Of a DNA stretch of 25,173 bases, positions 1-7,086 are shown piece after piece (positions within the stretch are counted from its first letter, which is position 1; each line of letters starts with the position of its first letter). This DNA is from Thermoplasmatota archaeon. GTDB lineage: Archaea > Thermoplasmatota > Penumbrarchaeia > Penumbrarchaeales > Penumbrarchaeaceae. The notes beneath the pieces were generated by a model. It ran no database searches, was not told the DNA's origin, and saw nothing but the letters and a program-made list of their open reading frames with translations. The stretch lies in NCBI GenBank assembly GCA_016929175.1, contig JAFGJI010000056.1, positions 1-25,173 on the forward strand. Reading direction: 5' to 3'. The position numbers and the translations under genes were made by a program.

Positions 1-383
1 CTGAGCATGGCAGCAAGGACAAGGAACCTCGGAGACCTTTTTGCGATCTTCAAAAACTGCAAAGAAACGATCTTGTGAAGCGGTGTCCTCTCGATAGCGG
101 CCGCAATTATGAAAGCCCCTATAAGGAAGAACACCGCGGAGTTGCCGAATGATTGAAATGTGTCCCTGACCTTCGTAACCCCCAGGATCAGGGGAAGGAC
201 GAGGACTGTTATCCCGGCCAGTCCCAGGGGGATAGGTTGAAGAAGGAAGAGGGATCCCGCGAAGAAGAGAACACCGAACATCGCCTGTCCTTCCCAGGTC
301 AGGCCTTCCGGTCGCGGCAAAAGGAGGACGATCAAGAGAAGAAGGACAGGGACGGCCATTTTTGCGATCCGCCTCCTGTCCAT
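1..383 (-). CDS. SLC13/DASS-type anion (probably sulfate) permease, N-terminal part
   Basis: This is the first 127 or so codons of a membrane transporter that continues beyond the left edge. The conceptual translation starts MDRRRIAKMAVPVLLLLIVL. It then shows a hydrophobic segment at about residues 9-23, a second pair near residues 34-63, and a stretch reading GNSAVFFLIGAFIIAAAIER at about residues 75-94. That last stretch resembles the conserved N-terminal core of divalent anion:sodium symporters (SLC13/DASS, sulfate, citrate or arsenite-like carriers). Position as last gene of the sat-cysC operon suggests sulfate as substrate, which is inference. An alternative TTG start at 392 has a GGAGG nine bases upstream, whereas the ATG at 383 is 18 bases from it, so the TTG may be the true start. 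The gap to the cysC stop is only 25-34 bases. Confidence 0.75.
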   Translation of the reverse strand, partial: MDRRRIAKMAVPVLLLLIVLLLPRPEGLTWEGQAMFGVLFFAGSLFLLQPIPLGLAGITVLVLPLILGVTKVRDTFQSFGNSAVFFLIGAFIIAAAIERTPLHKIVSLQFLKIAKRSPRFLVLAAML

Positions 384-417
384 GAAAGTCAATTACCTAA
401 CCCTCCGCTCGGAATGT

Positions 418-954
418 TCAGATATATCCCAGCTCCTTGCATTTAAAGACAACGGCCTCCACTTCTTCCTCGAGTGTCTGCCTGTGGGAGTACACGATCA
501 CCTCGGGGTTCAGTGGCGGCTCGTAAACGCCGTCATATCCGGTCAGGTTGGAGATCTCCCCCGCTATCGCCCTGGCATACAGGCCTTTCGGGTCCCTCTG
601 TGTCCTGATCTCTCTGGTGGATTCCACCATGACCTCGACGAAATTGACGATGTCCTCCCTTGCCTTGTCCCTGACGTCCCTGAAAGGGGAGATAAGGGAG
701 ACGATGTTCGGGATGCCGTGCTTCGTCATAAGTTTGGCATGATTTATGACGACCTTGTTGTGCATCCTCCTCGCTTCCGCGGAGAATCCTATGTCCGGAT
801 AGAGGCTCTTCCTGATCGTATCCCCGTCGAAGACCTCCAGGGGGATGCCGTGCTCCTTGAAGAAGGTTGCAAGCCCCTCTGCAAGGTAGCTCTTCCCCGC
901 TCCCGATGGTCCCGTCAGCCAAATGGTGAATCCCTTGTAGTCCGTCTCTTTCAT
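418..954 (-). CDS. cysC: Adenylylsulfate (APS) kinase
   Basis: APS kinase phosphorylates the 3'-OH of adenylylsulfate with ATP, giving PAPS, the sulfuryl donor used by sulfotransferases. The 178-residue protein has the family's usual single-domain length. It carries a P-loop GPSGAGKS at residues 15-22, FDGDTIR in the substrate region, an ISPFRDVRD block and the highly diagnostic QRDPKGLYARA motif, followed by YEPPLNPE. GGAGG lies eight bases before the ATG and overlaps the stop codon of the DHH gene upstream, so the two are co-transcribed and probably translationally coupled. It sits 13 bases after the DHH phosphoesterase and just before an anion permease. Family assignment is secure. The fate of PAPS (sulfation rather than reduction) is inferred from the nearby sulfotransferase and the absence of a reductase here. 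Confidence 0.95.
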   Translation of the reverse strand: MKETDYKGFTIWLTGPSGAGKSYLAEGLATFFKEHGIPLEVFDGDTIRKSLYPDIGFSAEARRMHNKVVINHAKLMTKHGIPNIVSLISPFRDVRDKAREDIVNFVEVMVESTREIRTQRDPKGLYARAIAGEISNLTGYDGVYEPPLNPEVIVYSHRQTLEEEVEAVVFKCKELGYI

Positions 955-967
955 TCGATGTGCCTCC

Positions 968-1924
968 TTATCTCTCCAACTTCATGAAGGGTCTGATCAC
1001 TGAAAGCACCTCTTCGGTCCTTTCAACAGGATAGATGGACCCAACAACCTCCTTCTTGCCTCCGGCGTTGATACCGATACCCTTGAGCTTTGCTATGATC
1101 AGGGAGATATCCACCCTATCGGCTGTCTCCGGATCGACCCTGAAATATGTCTGCCCCTTTCCGTGGAAATCCCGGTTGACCACGAGAGCTCCGGTGTGGC
1201 TCATATCCCACACGGCCTTTCTGGCAATTTTTGAGATTATATTGTAAGGTGAGGAGTATTCGATGAAGGCGAACCCCTCGATCACTTCCATGTTCGAAAT
1301 GGCATCCTTCATGCTCCTCCTGATATCCCCATGCCTTTGTGTCCAGAGCGGCATGGCAAGCAGTTCCTGTGGTGTGGCGGAAAGGACTACATTGACAGCT
1401 TCCTCGACCGCTTCGAGATCGACAGCCACATAGCTCGTGTCGATCAGGATCACTATCTTTTTCGCTTCCTCGATCGTGATCCCCGCTTGATCGAGCTGGT
1501 CCTTCACCCTGGGGTCCTTCAAAGCCCTATCCCCTACGTCACCGACCGCTCCAAGCGCTGACAGAAGGTCCCAAGAATCGAAGTGTTCGGAAATCACCAC
1601 GGTGCACGAAGGGTGATCGGCAGGGTCGCTGCCATTCAGAAGTGGATTGATGTGATCGACAAGATCATTTTTTACCCTTTCCTGGATATGGTGGTCGATG
1701 AAAGTGACCTTCTTCCTGACACCCTCCAGTTCCCGGGGCAGGTTGAGGTCGACCACAAAGATCTCATCATGTTCCTTCATGGCATCGACGATCCTGCTGT
1801 CAAAGCCGAATTCGCCGATGGGGGGGGAGATGTTAACGTAATTCCCGGGATCCACCCCCAAAGCTTTCACGATCTTCGCTGCGGAGCAGATCCCGTCGGT
1901 ATCCCAGTGATGGACGATCAGCAT
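968..1924 (-). CDS. DHH-family phosphoesterase, candidate PAP phosphatase
   Basis: This 318-residue protein belongs to the DHH phosphoesterase superfamily (NrnA/RecJ-like). Metal-binding motifs are visible: HHWDTDG near the N-terminus (residues 5-11), VVDLN at about 57-61 and IDHH at about 76-79, then an AVGDVGD segment. The C-terminal DHHA1-like part reads NAGGKKEVVGS where many relatives have GGGH, so substrate recognition may differ. Known family members degrade nanoRNA, cyclic dinucleotides or 3'-phosphoadenosine 5'-phosphate (PAP). Its place between sat (4-base gap) and cysC (13-base gap) makes PAP, the product left after sulfotransfer from PAPS, an attractive substrate, but that is inference. 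It could instead be a general nanoRNase. Confidence 0.85.
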   Translation of the reverse strand: MLIVHHWDTDGICSAAKIVKALGVDPGNYVNISPPIGEFGFDSRIVDAMKEHDEIFVVDLNLPRELEGVRKKVTFIDHHIQERVKNDLVDHINPLLNGSDPADHPSCTVVISEHFDSWDLLSALGAVGDVGDRALKDPRVKDQLDQAGITIEEAKKIVILIDTSYVAVDLEAVEEAVNVVLSATPQELLAMPLWTQRHGDIRRSMKDAISNMEVIEGFAFIEYSSPYNIISKIARKAVWDMSHTGALVVNRDFHGKGQTYFRVDPETADRVDISLIIAKLKGIGINAGGKKEVVGSIYPVERTEEVLSVIRPFMKLER

Positions 1925-1928
1925 GTTA

Positions 1929-3074
1929 TCATTCCAGGAATGGTTTGTCGAAGGACCGGATGACCTCGAAGACCTCCTTCCTCATGTGATAGGGTTCGGG
2001 GACCTCCCCGGTCCTTATCATCTCCCTCATCTTCGTCCCGGAAAGAGAATCGTGGAACTGTCTGTCATGGTCGCAGATCTTGGAGTTGACTATGTTCCCG
2101 CACCTGTGGCAGTAGTAGAAAGCCTGGAAGGCCATCGGCTCCATCCCCAGGTCGGGGAATTCCTTGAAGATCTCCTGGGCGTCGAACGGTCCGTAATAGT
2201 TACCCACACCAGCGTGATCCCTTCCAATGATGATGTGCGTGCAGCCGAAGTTCTTCCTCATGATGGCATGATGTATGGCCTCCTTCGGACCGGCGTATTT
2301 CATCTCATAGCGAAGGATCGACATGTGGGTCATGGCCTTTGGGTAGTAGTTCCGTATGAGCTCGTCGTATGTCTTCAATATGACCTCATCCTTGAAATCT
2401 CCCGCCTTTTTCTTCCCTATGACCGGGTTTATGAACAGACCGTCAACGAAGGTGGCGGCGGTCTTCTGCAGGAACTCGTGCCCCACGTGGGACACGTTCC
2501 TGGTCTGGAATGCGACGATGGTCTTCCATCCCCTCTCCTTGAACAGGACCCTTGTCTCCATGGGGGTCAGGGTGTAATCCTTGTAAGGGTTCGGAAGCTC
2601 TCCCATCATCTCCACCTCGCCGCCCACAAGGGTGTTCTCAAGCTCCATGACCCGCTTGACGCCTGGATGCGCCTCGTCGTTGGTCCCGAAGACGGACCTG
2701 GCATACTCCTTCCTGTCGAAGGAGAACAGCTCATCCACGTGCATCCTCGCAAGCGGTTCTCCGTTGTAGTAGAGTATGATCGTTTCGCCCTCATCGAAGT
2801 CCATCAGTTCCCTGTTGACGTCAAGGACCACCGGGATGGTCCACGGGACATCGTCAGGGAGTCTCATTTTCGAGAGCACCGACCCGAGCTCATCGGAGGT
2901 CATGAAACCCGTCAGTGGGGAATATGTACCGTCGGCGATGGACCCGACGTCGACGGCATTGACCTCCTTTATGTCCATCCTGCCGTATTCCTTGATCTCG
3001 TCCATGACCCTCTGCGTGGTCTTTTGCGAAAGGGTCCTGTTGATGAGCCTTCCGCCGTGTGGTCTGTTCACCAT
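1929..3074 (-). CDS. sat: Sulfate adenylyltransferase (ATP sulfurylase)
   Basis: ATP sulfurylase joins sulfate and ATP to give adenylylsulfate (APS) and pyrophosphate, the first step of sulfate activation. The 381-residue length fits the monofunctional prokaryotic type, so no fused APS kinase is present; cysC lies downstream. Motifs seen are QTRN followed by HVGH (residues 196-199) in the nucleotide site and GRDHAGVGNYYGPFDAQ (about 284-300). A C-terminal CHRC...C.H cluster (C322, C325, C334, H336) probably binds zinc, and a SGTKMREM motif follows at about 345-352. It starts 21 bases after the ribbon-helix-helix gene and ends 4 bases before the DHH gene, so it is in the middle of one transcript. 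An AAGGAG ribosome binding site precedes the ATG. Confidence 0.96.
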   Translation of the reverse strand: MVNRPHGGRLINRTLSQKTTQRVMDEIKEYGRMDIKEVNAVDVGSIADGTYSPLTGFMTSDELGSVLSKMRLPDDVPWTIPVVLDVNRELMDFDEGETIILYYNGEPLARMHVDELFSFDRKEYARSVFGTNDEAHPGVKRVMELENTLVGGEVEMMGELPNPYKDYTLTPMETRVLFKERGWKTIVAFQTRNVSHVGHEFLQKTAATFVDGLFINPVIGKKKAGDFKDEVILKTYDELIRNYYPKAMTHMSILRYEMKYAGPKEAIHHAIMRKNFGCTHIIIGRDHAGVGNYYGPFDAQEIFKEFPDLGMEPMAFQAFYYCHRCGNIVNSKICDHDRQFHDSLSGTKMREMIRTGEVPEPYHMRKEVFEVIRSFDKPFLE

Positions 3075-3095
3075 GTCATCAACGCTCCTTACACC

Positions 3096-3323
3096 TCAGT
3101 CCAGGTATCCGAGTGCCCTGAGCCTCTCCTTGACCTTCTCCTCCTCTTCCTCGGAGAAGACCTCCTCCTTCTGGTCCTCCTCGAGAGACGCAAGGACCTC
3201 TCTCAGAACGTAGGTCACGTAATCGGAGACCGATGTGAAGCCGGTCCCCTCTATCCTTTCTTTGATCTTCCGGTAAAGCGGAAGGGGTATGGATACCGTC
3301 GTGTGTTTTCTTTCCTCAGCCAT
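3096..3323 (-). CDS. Ribbon-helix-helix (CopG/Arc-type) regulator leading the sat operon
   Basis: This is a 75-residue protein. Residues 7-14 (HTTVSIPL) look like the DNA-contacting beta strand. The next 30 residues form two predicted helices with the turn SVSDYVTYVLREVL, the pattern of ribbon-helix-helix dimers. The C-terminal third is very acidic (EEDQKEEVFSEEEEEKVKE) and ends RLRALGYLD. It is the first gene of the sat-DHH-cysC-permease operon, with GGAGG eight bases before its ATG and a TATA box about 50 bases upstream. Three 10-bp direct repeats between the TATA box and the ribosome binding site could be its operator, suggesting autoregulation. The fold call is from pattern recognition; the regulatory role is inferred. 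Confidence 0.85.
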   Translation of the reverse strand: MAEERKHTTVSIPLPLYRKIKERIEGTGFTSVSDYVTYVLREVLASLEEDQKEEVFSEEEEEKVKERLRALGYLD

Positions 3324-3340
3324 CTCAGGGGCCTCCTTTT

Positions 3341-3370
3341 TTTAATGACATTTAATGGTATTTAATTAAT
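3341..3370. repeat. Three 10-bp direct repeats in the sat operon promoter
   Basis: On the plus strand the units are TTTAATGACA, TTTAATGGTA and TTTAATTAAT, repeating every 10 bases, about one DNA turn. They sit between the TATA box (3372-3380) and the ribosome binding site (3332-3336) of the ribbon-helix-helix gene, over the predicted transcription start. That placement is what a repressor operator would need. The repeat is seen directly; binding by the neighbouring regulator is inferred. Confidence 0.6.
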
Positions 3371-3380
3371 CTATATAAAT
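3371..3380 (-). promoter_or_regulatory. TATA box of the sat operon
   Basis: The minus strand reads ATTTATATAG here. A start about 25 bases downstream would fall near 3350, leaving a leader of roughly 27 bases that contains the GGAGG at 3332-3336. Confidence 0.65.
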
Positions 3381-3460
3381 CTTGGCCTGACCCATTCTCT
3401 ATTTTACAGATAATATCAATGATATATACATGATTAATGCAAATGCACTAAATATGTAAC

Positions 3461-3481
3461 ATATTGGTTCCAAACCAATAT
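3461..3481 (-). terminator. Perfect hairpin directly after the sulfotransferase stop codon
   Basis: ATATTGGTT (3461-3469) and AACCAATAT (3473-3481) form a perfect 9-bp stem with a three-base loop, touching the sulfotransferase stop codon at 3482-3484. It may end or stabilise that transcript. It has no long U-run after it on the minus strand, so an operator role is also possible. Confidence 0.45.
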
Positions 3482-4054
3482 TCATGCTTTGTTCCGGTGG
3501 AGGTCCCTATCAATAGCCGCTCTCATCCTCCCCGCATCAAGACCGCCATCGAAGAATCCGACGATCTCCTCTATGGACAGGTCCGGCTCCCTCATCAGAT
3601 CGTTGTATGAGATATAGCAGACATCCATGTTGCTTTTATTACCCACGAAGACCTTGAGGTTCCTGAGATAGGTCCTCAGAAGCGTCCTCATCTCATCGTC
3701 GGAGACCGCGTCCGGATCCTCTCCCCTCCTGACCAGCATCTTCTTCTGGGAGGCAATTATCTCGTCGATGTCCCTCATCATGAACACGATAATGTACCTG
3801 TGATCATCGGGGAGGTGTTTTATGAGCTCTGCGAGCACCTTCACGACCTTCCCCCTAGCATCGGGAAGCCACGAAGTGTCCTCTGGAAGCTTCTTCACCC
3901 TTTCGTACTCGAAATATCCTTTTGGATTGTCGATATCCGCCTCCCTGATATTATCCACCAGGAGCTCCATGCCTCCCTCCTTCAGCATCTTCATCATCAG
4001 AGAGGTCCCGGACCTGGGCAGTCCGGAAACAATGTAGACGATCTCGTTATCCAT
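3482..4054 (-). CDS. Small PAPS-dependent sulfotransferase family protein
   Basis: This 190-residue protein carries the sulfotransferase P-loop-like 5'-phosphosulfate binding motif SGLPRSGTS (residues 10-18) and a downstream RDIDEIIASQ segment (about 94-103) that matches the 3'-phosphate binding region. Family members move the sulfuryl group of PAPS onto sugars, lipids, proteins or small molecules; the acceptor cannot be told from sequence. It is shorter than many sulfotransferases and has no signal peptide or membrane segment, so it should act in the cytoplasm. It lies upstream of, and in the same direction as, the sat-cysC operon, with its own upstream region. A TATA-like CTTATACATC on the minus strand at 4082-4091 would give a short leader. 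Confidence 0.85.
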   Translation of the reverse strand: MDNEIVYIVSGLPRSGTSLMMKMLKEGGMELLVDNIREADIDNPKGYFEYERVKKLPEDTSWLPDARGKVVKVLAELIKHLPDDHRYIIVFMMRDIDEIIASQKKMLVRRGEDPDAVSDDEMRTLLRTYLRNLKVFVGNKSNMDVCYISYNDLMREPDLSIEEIVGFFDGGLDAGRMRAAIDRDLHRNKA

Positions 4055-4081
4055 GGGCAGCCCCTTTGAGCCGATATTTTG

Positions 4082-4091
4082 GATGTATAAG
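4082..4091 (-). promoter_or_regulatory. Probable TATA box of the sulfotransferase gene
   Basis: The minus strand reads CTTATACATC, ending about 28 bases before the ATG at 4054. Transcription would start within about 10 bases of the ATG. Confidence 0.4.
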
Positions 4092-4100
4092 AAACTTGTT

Positions 4101-4172
4101 CTCTGTACTCTACTCTCTGTACTCTACGTTCTGTAATTTGCACCTGTCATGACCGTTGCACCTGCATGACTG
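4101..4172. repeat. Two families of short tandem repeats in a divergent promoter region
   Basis: CTCTGTACTCTA occurs exactly twice (4101-4112 and 4115-4126, period 14), with a degenerate third copy at 4127-4140. Next to it TTGCACCTGTCATGACCG (4138-4155) is followed by the near copy TTGCACCTGCATGACTG (4156-4172), period 18. They lie between the divergent sulfotransferase and ABC operons and may be regulator binding sites or recent local duplications. Confidence 0.6.
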
Positions 4173-4210
4173 CAATGATCCAAGGATCGAAGTTTCGTCC
4201 CTGGAGCCCA

Positions 4211-4221
4211 TAATATTAATA
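4211..4221 (+). promoter_or_regulatory. TATA box of the ABC exporter operon
   Basis: TAATATTAATA lies about 30-40 bases before the ATG at 4250. The weak purine stretch AGGAAAG directly precedes that ATG. Confidence 0.5.
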
Positions 4222-4249
4222 TCCACACTGGCATCCATGCAGGAAAGAT

Positions 4250-5185
4250 ATGCCGGCAGCCGATGGGGAAAGCGTCATAACCACAAGAGGCCTGACCAAG
4301 CTCTACAGAGGCCTGATCGCCCTGAACGGGGTTGACCTTGACATACCAAAAGGCCCGGTAGGACTCCTCGGACCGAACGGTGCCGGAAAGTCCACGCTCA
4401 TCAAATGCCTGCTGGGTTTGATAATCCCTTCATCGGGTGGATCTGTGATTCTGGGCCATTCTTCAAACAAGCCGGGCGAGATCCGAGAGGTCCGCTCCAG
4501 GGTCGGATACGTACCCGAGAACGAATGCCTGATACCCGACCTCGATGGGATCACCTACGTAAGATACATGGGAGAGATCTCGGGCCTCCCCCCTATGGAT
4601 GCAATGCAGAGGGCACACGAGGTCCTTCATTACGTCGGTATCGGTGATGAGAGGTACCGGAAGATAGAGACATACTCCACAGGTATGAAACAGAAGGTGA
4701 AGCTCGCCCAGGCCCTGGTCCACGATCCCGACCTGATAATCCTTGACGAGCCGACCAACGGCATGGACCCGAAAGGCCGTCAGGAGATGCTTGACCTCAT
4801 CAAGGACATAGCCTGCAGCCACAGGAAGAACATACTCCTATCATCCCACCTCCTTCCGGATGTTGAGTTCATATGCGACCATGTGATCATACTCAATTTC
4901 GGAAATGTTCTGGTCCAGGGGAAGATCAACGACCTGGTGCGCCCCAGTGACCAGTATGAGATCAGGATCAGAGGCGATGAGGAGCAGTTCAGGAAGGTGC
5001 TTGATGCAATGGGCCTGAAATGGGAGAAGAAGGGGACCTTCTTTCATGTGTTATCCGGTGATGATATCATAAAGGACCTTTACAGGGCTGTAAGCGGGAA
5101 GGATATCCAGATCAGGCACGCCACGAGGCACAGGCAGACGCTGGAGGATATATTCGTCATGAACATAACGGGAGGCCAGTCCTGA
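4250..5185 (+). CDS. ABC-2 exporter ATP-binding protein 1
   Basis: This 311-residue ABC ATPase powers the permease encoded next. It has Walker A GPNGAGKST at residues 41-49, a TGMKQKVKLAQAL signature region near residue 145, Walker B LIILDEPTNGMDP, and an SSHLLPDVE switch region. The last 90 residues after the nucleotide-binding domain are the accessory C-terminal part often found on ABC-2 exporter ATPases (for example those for antibiotics, lipids or polysaccharides). Its stop codon shares one base with the start of the permease (TGATG), so the pair is translationally coupled. Substrate is unknown. Confidence 0.93.
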   Translation: MPAADGESVITTRGLTKLYRGLIALNGVDLDIPKGPVGLLGPNGAGKSTLIKCLLGLIIPSSGGSVILGHSSNKPGEIREVRSRVGYVPENECLIPDLDGITYVRYMGEISGLPPMDAMQRAHEVLHYVGIGDERYRKIETYSTGMKQKVKLAQALVHDPDLIILDEPTNGMDPKGRQEMLDLIKDIACSHRKNILLSSHLLPDVEFICDHVIILNFGNVLVQGKINDLVRPSDQYEIRIRGDEEQFRKVLDAMGLKWEKKGTFFHVLSGDDIIKDLYRAVSGKDIQIRHATRHRQTLEDIFVMNITGGQS

Positions 5186-7086
5186 TGCCGATACGCAACG
5201 AGGACTACAGGCCTTACATGAGGGGTTACAACGGAAGAGGCTATCGTATATACAGGATATTCCTGAACAACCTTCTCTCCATGCTCAAGAGCAAATGGAC
5301 CATCATCGTCATGTCACTGTCATTCCTGTTTCTGTTCTTCTCGGTTCTCGAGATAGTATTCTCTGCCCCGATCGAGGAAGCCCAGAGCGAGATCATGGAG
5401 GACCAACTGAGCGAGGTTTACTTCGATATCGTCCCGTTGGACCAGGACGATCTGGATGTTGTCGCACATCTGAACTCTACGTTCGAGATCTCCTACAGGA
5501 TCACAAATGTCGGCAGGAACGATACATTTCCTTTCTATTTCATGCTGATGCCCAACGAACATTGGGAAGCACAATACGATATGGCCCTTGACGTTCTTGG
5601 TCCCGGGGGATCGATACAGGTGGATGTCAGGATACGGGTTCCGGGGGCGTGGGACAACTTCAGCTATCTTCCCACGGATAAACCCTACGATGAGGAACCC
5701 GAAAAGGAAGAGGACATCGAGACAGTAAGACCGTTGACCAAGAACCAGATGTTCGATCCGAACATAGATATCGGTTCCCTTGTACCTTCCGGTCCCAACG
5801 GGGCCAGCCTCGCATCCCTGAGCTCTCCTTACGATCTTTTCCCGAATGCTCAGATGTACCGGAACGACATAACCCGGTCCATACTGTTCGTGGTGATGCC
5901 CGGGGATGTCGATCTACAACAGATGTTGAGCGAAAAAGGGTTATCACTTGACCCGAGGATATCCTCCCTGGCTTCCCTGGTATCTATAGACCCTGCCGAT
6001 TGCGGCCTTCCTCAGGAATATCTTGCGCGCTCTTCGACTCCATCCTTCGAGATGAAGATACTCGATGGTAAGGAAAGACCTTTTCGCAGAAGGATGACCT
6101 CGCAGGACTATGAAGAGATCGCCATAGTTGTACGCAACGTTGGAAATGAGACATTGAGGTTGAGGATGGAAGCATTGATCATGCCGATAGCCGATCCGGC
6201 CTGGTATGTGGATATCTGGTCCACCCAGGGTTTCGGTGCCGAACCCGATAGGGGGCTGGCTCCCGGAGAGGAAATGGTCTACATGATATCCATAAGTTCA
6301 GGTTATCTTCAGATGAGGATGCCCTACAACATACTGATCCTGGGGACGGATATCACGAACCAGTATTACCAGGAGGCAAGTGTCGAACATGTGATCATCG
6401 ACGTCACTGGACCTCCAAAGGTACTGTCCCTGGAAGAGAAACTGTATCGGACATTCTGGGGCGGCGGTTTCAACTATGAAAGGTTCCTCTGGGTCATCCT
6501 TCTCACGGCGGTCTGCGGTTCAGGCCTTATCGCCAATGATCTGAAGAACAATACATTGACCCTCTATCTTTCAAGACCGATCACCTGGGTGGATTACGCC
6601 GTGGGAAAGTCACTTGCACTTGCGACACTCATCTCGTTCATCACCCTTTTGCCTGCCTTCATTGTATTTGTTACGAGGATGGCGTTCGTCAATGAATCCT
6701 TCTCCTACATCCTCGGTCATCTCTGGCTCCTCGGAGGAATGCTGCTTGCATACATAGTGGCCATGGTCATGTTCACATCCATAGCGGTTGCCCTCTCGTC
6801 ACTTACAAAAAGGGGGATATTCGCAGGGGTCGGGATATTCGGATATTTCATCTTCGCCCCGTTGGTCTCCGATATCATGGCCGATATCTTTGACAGTGAT
6901 ATGGTCAAATTGGTGAACATCAATCTAATGATGAAGAACCTGATCAAACCCCTTTTCGGAATATCCTATGACCAGGAAAGCATGGGGTTCGGGTACGAGT
7001 ATGTGGTATTAGTATGCACACTTCTCGTGCTCGCATCATGGGCAGCAGTATATCTCAGGTTCAACAGAAGGGAGGTTGCGAAATGA
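5185..7086 (+). CDS. ABC-2 permease with a large extracytoplasmic domain
   Basis: This 633-residue membrane protein has one membrane segment at about residues 35-59 and then a long soluble part of about 380 residues. That part contains two stretches resembling archaeal and bacterial beta-sandwich (CARDB/NEW3-like) domains: FEISYRITNVGRNDT near residue 95 and IAIVVRNVGNETLRLRM near 315. About five or six membrane segments follow from residue 433 to the end, typical of the ABC-2 fold, including the SRPITWVDYAVGKSLALA region. The outside domain between helix 1 and helix 2 is much larger than in a minimal ABC-2 permease and may receive or hold a surface substrate. The gene overlaps its neighbours by 1 base upstream and 4 bases downstream. 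Confidence 0.85.
   Translation: MPIRNEDYRPYMRGYNGRGYRIYRIFLNNLLSMLKSKWTIIVMSLSFLFLFFSVLEIVFSAPIEEAQSEIMEDQLSEVYFDIVPLDQDDLDVVAHLNSTFEISYRITNVGRNDTFPFYFMLMPNEHWEAQYDMALDVLGPGGSIQVDVRIRVPGAWDNFSYLPTDKPYDEEPEKEEDIETVRPLTKNQMFDPNIDIGSLVPSGPNGASLASLSSPYDLFPNAQMYRNDITRSILFVVMPGDVDLQQMLSEKGLSLDPRISSLASLVSIDPADCGLPQEYLARSSTPSFEMKILDGKERPFRRRMTSQDYEEIAIVVRNVGNETLRLRMEALIMPIADPAWYVDIWSTQGFGAEPDRGLAPGEEMVYMISISSGYLQMRMPYNILILGTDITNQYYQEASVEHVIIDVTGPPKVLSLEEKLYRTFWGGGFNYERFLWVILLTAVCGSGLIANDLKNNTLTLYLSRPITWVDYAVGKSLALATLISFITLLPAFIVFVTRMAFVNESFSYILGHLWLLGGMLLAYIVAMVMFTSIAVALSSLTKRGIFAGVGIFGYFIFAPLVSDIMADIFDSDMVKLVNINLMMKNLIKPLFGISYDQESMGFGYEYVVLVCTLLVLASWAAVYLRFNRREVAK

Noticed and set aside
1923..3365. 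A 480-codon open frame on the plus strand across sat
   Set aside because: It is antisense to a clearly conserved enzyme, its translation shows no domain, and it arises from the codon bias of the sat frame.
7014..7082. N-terminal extension of the second ABC ATPase
   Set aside because: It overlaps the permease coding sequence by 73 bases, lacks family similarity, and the ATG at 7083 has a good ribosome binding site.
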